Origin: DATFAS01 sp035254305
GTDB lineage: Bacteria > Bacillota > Bacilli > Aneurinibacillales > RAOX-1
Reading direction: 5' to 3'
Length of the DNA stretch: 9,942 bases
NCBI GenBank assembly: GCA_035254305.1
Contig: DATFAS010000270.1
Location: 1 to 9,942, forward strand
The stretch's first letter is position 1; every line of letters starts with the position of its first letter. Below are positions 6,596 through 9,942 of this stretch, piece after piece. The notes below the pieces were generated by a model. That model had not been told where the DNA came from and ran no database searches. It saw only the letters and a list, made by a program, of their open reading frames with translations. Position numbers and translations under genes: made by a program.

Positions 6596-6751
6596 AAATC
6601 AATAGAAACCATTCAATGCACGGAGAAGAAAGGCTTTTTACAAAAGGGACTAGAAGGACTTCATTATCGGAGATATTTGGGATAGGCATTACGGATGGTT
6701 GAAGATTTAGTTTATCCGGAATAATAGAAAATTCTCAGGAGGGAAACCATC

Positions 6752-7537
6752 ATGGCAGGGATGTTAGAACAACGAGTAGCTTTAGTCACGGGGGCGGCCA
6801 GTGGAATTGGTCTTGAGATCGCCCGAGGATTTGCTCGTGAAGGTGCGAAGGTTGTTATTGCAGATTTGAACGAGGAGGCTTGTCAACAAGCAACTAAAGA
6901 ATTACAGGAACATGGGCATCAAGCTATACCAGTTGTATGTAATGTGACGAATGAGGAACAAGTGCGGCAATCAATTGATGCCACACTTAAAAGCTTCGGT
7001 AGATTAGATATATTAGTCAATAATGCGGGCCTTCAATATGTCTCTCCAATTGAAGAGTTTCCTACAGAGAAATTTGAACAATTAATCAAAGTAATGTTAA
7101 TAGGTCCTTTCCTAGGGATTAAATATGCCTTTCCTATTATGAAGAGCCAAAGATATGGTCGAATTATTAATATGGCATCTATCAATGGATTGGTTGGATT
7201 CGCGGGAAAAGCAGCCTATAATAGTGCAAAACATGGAGTAATCGGGCTTACAAAAGTAGCAGCCCTCGAGGGGGCATTAGACGGTATTACGGTAAATGCT
7301 CTTTGTCCTGGTTATGTAGACACACCGCTTGTTCGGAATCAATTGGGGGATTTAGCCAAAACCCGCCAGGTGCCATTAAAGAAAGTCTTGGAAGAGGTGA
7401 TTTATCCCCTCGTTCCTCAGAAACGACTTTTATCCGTTACTGAAATAGCGGATTATGCAATCTTTCTGGCAAGCGATAAGCTTAAAGGAGTGACAGGTCA
7501 AGCCGTTGTGCTTGATGGCGGCTATACGATTCAGTAA
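6752..7537 (+). CDS. D-3-hydroxybutyrate dehydrogenase (SDR family)
   Basis: NAD-dependent oxidation of (R)-3-hydroxybutyrate to acetoacetate in the cytosol. The product is 261 aa, the usual length. ATG 6752 has AGGAGGG (6737-6743) 8 nt upstream. Rossmann motif TGAASGIG (13-20), NNAG (90-93), catalytic Ser143, Tyr156 and Lys160 (YNSAK), and the PG motif (186-187) are all present. Subfamily marks for hydroxybutyrate dehydrogenase are GLQYVSPIEEFP (93-104) and residues matching the substrate-carboxylate binders of the Pseudomonas fragi enzyme: Gln95, Lys153 and Gln197. The His of that set (His144 there) appears as Asn145 here, so another 3-hydroxyacid remains possible. It is probably co-transcribed with the permease; the CoA transferase expected for acetoacetate use is not in the window. 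It is a likely counterpart of B. subtilis YxjF. Confidence 0.85.
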   Translation: MAGMLEQRVALVTGAASGIGLEIARGFAREGAKVVIADLNEEACQQATKELQEHGHQAIPVVCNVTNEEQVRQSIDATLKSFGRLDILVNNAGLQYVSPIEEFPTEKFEQLIKVMLIGPFLGIKYAFPIMKSQRYGRIINMASINGLVGFAGKAAYNSAKHGVIGLTKVAALEGALDGITVNALCPGYVDTPLVRNQLGDLAKTRQVPLKKVLEEVIYPLVPQKRLLSVTEIADYAIFLASDKLKGVTGQAVVLDGGYTIQ

Positions 7538-7550
7538 GGAATATTCGAAT

Positions 7551-7593
7551 GCATCCTTCTACTTTTATAAGGTGAGGGGTGCGTTTTCTTTTT
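7551..7593 (+). terminator. Terminator of the permease-dehydrogenase unit
   Basis: A 9-bp stem including two G-U pairs (GCATCCTTC 7551-7559 with GAGGGGTGC 7574-7582) is followed by GTTTTCTTTTT. It starts 13 nt after the dehydrogenase stop. Confidence 0.8.
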
Positions 7594-7631
7594 ATAATCG
7601 TTGCTATAACAATCAGCTTCACGCTAACGAG

Positions 7632-7660
7632 TTATCATTTTAATAGATTTTTAATGATAA
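7632..7660. promoter_or_regulatory. Inverted repeat upstream of the small HTH-like gene
   Basis: TTATCATT (7632-7639) and AATGATAA (7653-7660) form perfect 8-nt arms around a 13-nt AT-rich spacer. It lies about 80 nt before the small gene and could be an operator or a weak hairpin. No confident -35/-10 pair was identified nearby. Confidence 0.3.
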
Positions 7661-7740
7661 AGAACTTCGGGCGATGGTTTAAATGTTGAAATTCCGTAAA
7701 AAATGGTAGATGGAAAACGAAGCAATAAGGAGATACCAAA

Positions 7741-7899
7741 ATGGACAAAAAAACCGAAATAGAATTAACACAGTATTCTGCTGAAGAATTAATCCTTTTC
7801 GCTGGAGTAAGTTATAACACCATTACGAATGCTATCGATAATGGAGAAGTTGAAATGATTGAAGGAGATCAGACAAAAAGAAAAGATTTTAACTATTAA
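7741..7899 (+). CDS. Small HTH-like protein, 52 aa
   Basis: ATG 7741 has AAGGAG (7727-7732) 8 nt upstream, a near-ideal ribosome site, and the ORF ends at TAA 7897-7899. The segment SAEELILFAGVSYNTITNAI (13-32) looks like a helix-turn-helix: helix, turn at AGVS, then a recognition helix, followed by GEVEMIEGD and a basic tail. That resembles the excisionase/MerR-like minimal DNA-binding fold, but I recognise no specific family. It stands alone between two strong terminators, so it forms its own transcription unit. A trimmed remnant of a larger regulator is possible, yet the clean start, stop and terminator argue for a real small gene. Confidence 0.6.
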   Translation: MDKKTEIELTQYSAEELILFAGVSYNTITNAIDNGEVEMIEGDQTKRKDFNY

Positions 7900-7927
7900 A
7901 TAGGGGGAAAAGCTCCTAGGAACGGAT

Positions 7928-7965
7928 AAAAACAGTGCCCTGACGATTACCAGGGCACTGTTTTT
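7928..7965. terminator. Strong bidirectional terminator after the small HTH-like gene
   Basis: A perfect 15-bp stem (7928-7942 with 7951-7965; core ACAGTGCCCTG) has an 8-nt loop, with A5 on one side and T5 on the other, so it can work on both strands. Confidence 0.92.
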
Positions 7966-8088
7966 ATTCTATAACTAATGACTTTTTAGGTTATTGTTCA
8001 TTATCTTAAGAGTTCCTTAAGTGAAATTCAATTCATGAATTTAAAAGGTTAATTAACTAAAAGAGTAAAAAATGTAGATTTTCTTTCT

Positions 8089-8116
8089 TTGAAGCAAGAT
8101 AAATTGGTTATATAAT
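8089..8116 (+). promoter_or_regulatory. SigA-type promoter of the IS-truncated gene
   Basis: TTGAAG (8089-8094), a 16-bp spacer and a perfect TATAAT (8111-8116) lie 41 nt before the start at 8158. A second TATAAT occurs at 8129-8134. The upstream stretch 7966-8088 has no gene; it is AT-rich and holds the perfect palindromes AATTCATGAATT (8030-8041) and GTTAATTAAC (8048-8057). Confidence 0.6.
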
Positions 8117-8157
8117 TTAAAAAAGGGCTATAATTTAAAATGAGGCAGGTGATTTCA

Positions 8158-8283
8158 ATGAATTACGAAAAAATATCGAAGATTTTTTATAAAAATGGTG
8201 ATGACTATTACGAAAATGAACTTAATAAGAGAAAAAATAGTTATGGTAGTTATTTAACACAATTAAACCTGAATTATTCATAG
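8158..8283 (+). pseudogene. 5' fragment of a gene cut by the IS element
   Basis: ATG 8158 has AGGTGA (8147-8152) 5 nt upstream and a good promoter. About 36 host codons (beginning MNYEKISKIFYKNGDDYY) run into the IS left end at 8268. The frame continues four codons into the IS, adding NLNYS-type residues, and stops at TAG 8281-8283, inside the terminal repeat. The remaining part of the gene would lie beyond the right end of the IS, outside the window. The fragment is hydrophilic, charged and rich in Tyr, Lys and Asn. I do not recognise it with confidence; there is only a faint likeness to the N-terminal segment of some Fic-family proteins, which I would not rely on. Confidence 0.65.
8268..8282 (+). 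repeat. IS left terminal inverted repeat
   Basis: CCTGAATTATTCATA matches the right end reverse-complemented at 15 of 15 positions; the base after it differs (G here, C there). An in-frame TAG formed within and just after the repeat ends the interrupted host ORF. Confidence 0.93.
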
Positions 8284-8422
8284 TAACTTACTGATAACCT
8301 TGTAAATGCTCATTTATCAGGTAACCCAGCTAATTTAGTCATTCACCAAATAAATGAAAAAAGAATCCATTTCTGATAAGGTTAAAACAACGACGAAATA
8401 ACCACCAGAAAGGATTCTTATA

Positions 8423-9739
8423 ATGGCTACTTTACTGCAATTAACCTTAAAATTCAATCGTCAGATTAAATTATCAAATGATGGAGGCTCCCTTTCTTCC
8501 GATACAGGAGAATTTATTTTTAGAGAATTCGATGAGAAAATCAGGTTTTCAGATACTTTAACTAAATACCTACAACTAAAAGACGAAAGACTTTATTATT
8601 TTCATTCGAATGAAAATTTGCTTCGTCAAAAGATTTATCAAATTATCGCTGGTTATTTCGAAGATGATGCCGCTGATCAATTAACGAATGATCCCGTGTT
8701 CACACAAATCATTGGAACTGAAGCGTTAGCTTCTCAACCAAGTTTATCTCGTTTTTTTGCACGGTTTGATAACGAATCTATTGTGCAACTCAATCAAGCT
8801 AATCAAGAACTTCTAGACAAAGTACATCAAATTAGAGATTCAAAGGCACTTATCATTGACTTGGATTCAACACATGCCGATACGTATGGACAACAAGAAT
8901 CTGCATCTTACAATTCCCATTACGGAACAGTTGGTTTCCATCCATTGGTTGCTTTTGATGGCATAACAGGTGATTTTCTAAAAGCTCAACTAAGACCGGG
9001 AAATGTCTATACTTCCAACGGTGTCGTGGAATTTGTCAAACCCCTTATCGAGCATTATAACGAAAAATTTCCAGAGACTATCCCATTCTTACGGGGGGAT
9101 AGTGGTTTTGCTGTCCCAGCTTTGTATGATTTATGCGAAGATGAGTCGGTAAATTATGTCATCCGTTTAAAATCAAATGCCAATTTGCAACGTCTCGCGG
9201 ATGAATTACATCCTGCCTCTGCACCATCTGATACAACACGAACAGAGTGTTATTATGAGGAAACCGAGTATCAAGCAAAATCATGGTCTAAACCTAGAAA
9301 AGTGATCATCCAATCCGTTCGCCCTGCGGGTGAATTGTTCTTCACTCATTTATTCTTTGTAACCAACTTGATAGACGCATTTTCTCCCAAGGATATCGTC
9401 AGTGCATACAAGAAAAGAGGCACGATGGAAAACTATATCAAGGAAGCAAAGAATGGCTTTGGTTTGGATAAAATGAACAGCCACTCTTTCCAAGTAAATG
9501 AATCTAAGATGATGTTGAGTCTGTTGGCATACAACCTAACAAATTGGCTCCGTACACTTTGCTTTCCGGAAGGACAACAAAGCATACAAATCGAAACCAT
9601 TCGAACAAGGCTGATAAAGGTTGCCAGTAAATTAGTGAAATCAGGCAGATCACTATACTATAAATTGTCCTCTAGTTTTGTGTACCAAGAATTCTTTTGG
9701 GAAGTGCTACAGCGAATTCAACAGCTAAAGCTAGAATAA
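8423..9739 (+). CDS. IS1380-family DDE transposase
   Basis: A 438-aa transposase that cuts and joins the ends of the surrounding element. ATG 8423 has GAAAGGA (8408-8414) 8 nt upstream. The N-terminal part (1-135) carries the family's DNA-binding region with LRQKIYQIIAGYFEDDAADQ and SRFFARF. The RNase H-like domain has DLDST (Asp148), RGDSGF (Asp226) and YKKRGTMENYIKEAKNGF with Glu336 the likely third acid (Glu341 is the alternative). A large beta-rich insertion lies between the second and third acids (about 240-320), as in DDE_Tnp_1-type IS1380 and IS4-like enzymes. Length is normal and there is no frameshift, so it is probably active. Confidence 0.93.
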   Translation: MATLLQLTLKFNRQIKLSNDGGSLSSDTGEFIFREFDEKIRFSDTLTKYLQLKDERLYYFHSNENLLRQKIYQIIAGYFEDDAADQLTNDPVFTQIIGTEALASQPSLSRFFARFDNESIVQLNQANQELLDKVHQIRDSKALIIDLDSTHADTYGQQESASYNSHYGTVGFHPLVAFDGITGDFLKAQLRPGNVYTSNGVVEFVKPLIEHYNEKFPETIPFLRGDSGFAVPALYDLCEDESVNYVIRLKSNANLQRLADELHPASAPSDTTRTECYYEETEYQAKSWSKPRKVIIQSVRPAGELFFTHLFFVTNLIDAFSPKDIVSAYKKRGTMENYIKEAKNGFGLDKMNSHSFQVNESKMMLSLLAYNLTNWLRTLCFPEGQQSIQIETIRTRLIKVASKLVKSGRSLYYKLSSSFVYQEFFWEVLQRIQQLKLE

Positions 9740-9842
9740 ATCTCCCTCCCGTATCAAAATATTTGAAAAGCCTATTTTTAGACCAAGGGGGTAGTATGCC
9801 CAAAAATACCAAAATTTTGAGGCCGGTAAGTAAGATTTTATC

Positions 9843-9852
9843 ATAATTCAGG
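9843..9852 (-). repeat. Internal partial copy of the IS terminal repeat
   Basis: ATAATTCAGG occurs here and again at the very end (9933-9942), in the same orientation, 90 bp apart. The next bases differ (TTATC against GTATGA), so only the outermost 10 bp of the repeat are copied. It might be an accessory transposase site or a former end. The non-coding 9740-9942 holds no gene that I can see. Confidence 0.5.
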
Positions 9853-9927
9853 AAACACCTTCGAAATTAATGACAATGGTATATCAAATTTACATCCTTG
9901 GTTTCAATTTCTAGGCTAATGTGCAAG

Positions 9928-9942
9928 TATGAATAATTCAGG
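9928..9942 (-). repeat. IS right terminal inverted repeat, at the window edge
   Basis: TATGAATAATTCAGG is the exact reverse complement of the left terminal repeat, and its last base is the last base of the window. The coincidence suggests that the source sequence was broken at a multicopy IS. Confidence 0.93.

Larger units (their letters stand above)
8268..9942 (+). mobile_element. Complete IS1380-family insertion sequence
   Basis: The element is 1675 bp, bounded by 15-bp perfect terminal inverted repeats (CCTGAATTATTCATA at 8268-8282 and its reverse complement at 9928-9942), and has one transposase gene. Length and layout fit IS1380. Members of the family make short target duplications of 4-5 bp. 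The left flank is ATTAAA, but the right flank is beyond the window, so a duplication cannot be checked. The left non-coding part has a hairpin (CTGATAA 8291-8297 with TTATCAG 8314-8320) that may shield the transposase from outside transcription. All parts look intact. Confidence 0.93.

Noticed and set aside
6616..6702. 28-codon ORF in the gap between permease and dehydrogenase
   Set aside because: There is no ribosome binding site before ATG 6616 and no recognisable family. It is too short to support as a gene or gene remnant.
1..9942. CRISPR arrays, tRNA or rRNA genes
   Set aside because: No regularly spaced direct repeats and no cloverleaf or rRNA-like stretches were seen on either strand.

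Overview
The window looks like a chromosomal segment of a low-GC Gram-positive bacterium of the Bacillaceae type. The reasons are strong AAGGAGG-type ribosome binding sites, Bacillus-style Fnr boxes (TGTGA-N6-TCACA), a catabolite-response-element-like site, a lipoprotein form of copper nitrite reductase as known from Gram-positive denitrifiers, and a GntP-permease plus 3-hydroxybutyrate-dehydrogenase pair reminiscent of the B. subtilis yxjC/yxjF locus. The species cannot be named from sequence alone.

Layout: (1) 1-2100 is a probable oxygen-regulated respiratory module. It holds a NirK-like copper nitrite reductase lipoprotein (215-1246) behind two perfect Fnr-type palindromes and a consensus -10 box, a terminator, then a DoxX-family membrane protein (1524-2018) behind a third perfect Fnr-type palindrome, a Fur-like dyad and a possible 19-residue leader peptide, closed by a strong terminator. 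(2) 2101-3048 holds a structured GC-rich intergenic element, a secreted NlpC/P60 peptidase on the minus strand (2212-2793) and a divergent control region with a dyad operator candidate. (3) 3049-4895 is a methyl-accepting chemotaxis protein gene cut by one in-frame ochre codon, followed by a hairpin. (4) 5105-7593 is a ketone-body/PHB-monomer use unit: CRE-like site, GntP-family permease (5162-6595), D-3-hydroxybutyrate dehydrogenase (6752-7537) and terminator. (5) 7594-9942 is an accessory stretch: a 52-residue HTH-like orphan with its own terminator, a small gene truncated by insertion, and a complete IS1380-family element (8268-9942) whose right terminal repeat is the last base of the window.

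How the genes may work together (inference): the shared Fnr-type boxes suggest that NirK and the DoxX protein are induced together when oxygen is low, with DoxX a candidate membrane partner in nitrite/NO respiration. The permease would import 3-hydroxybutyrate (or a related short hydroxy acid), which the dehydrogenase oxidises to acetoacetate. The acetoacetate-activating CoA transferase (scoAB in B. subtilis) is not in the window. The most distinctive signals are the three Fnr boxes linking nirK to doxX, the leader peptide ORF, the single nonsense codon in the chemoreceptor, and the IS insertion. No clear defence or otherwise new multi-gene system was recognised.
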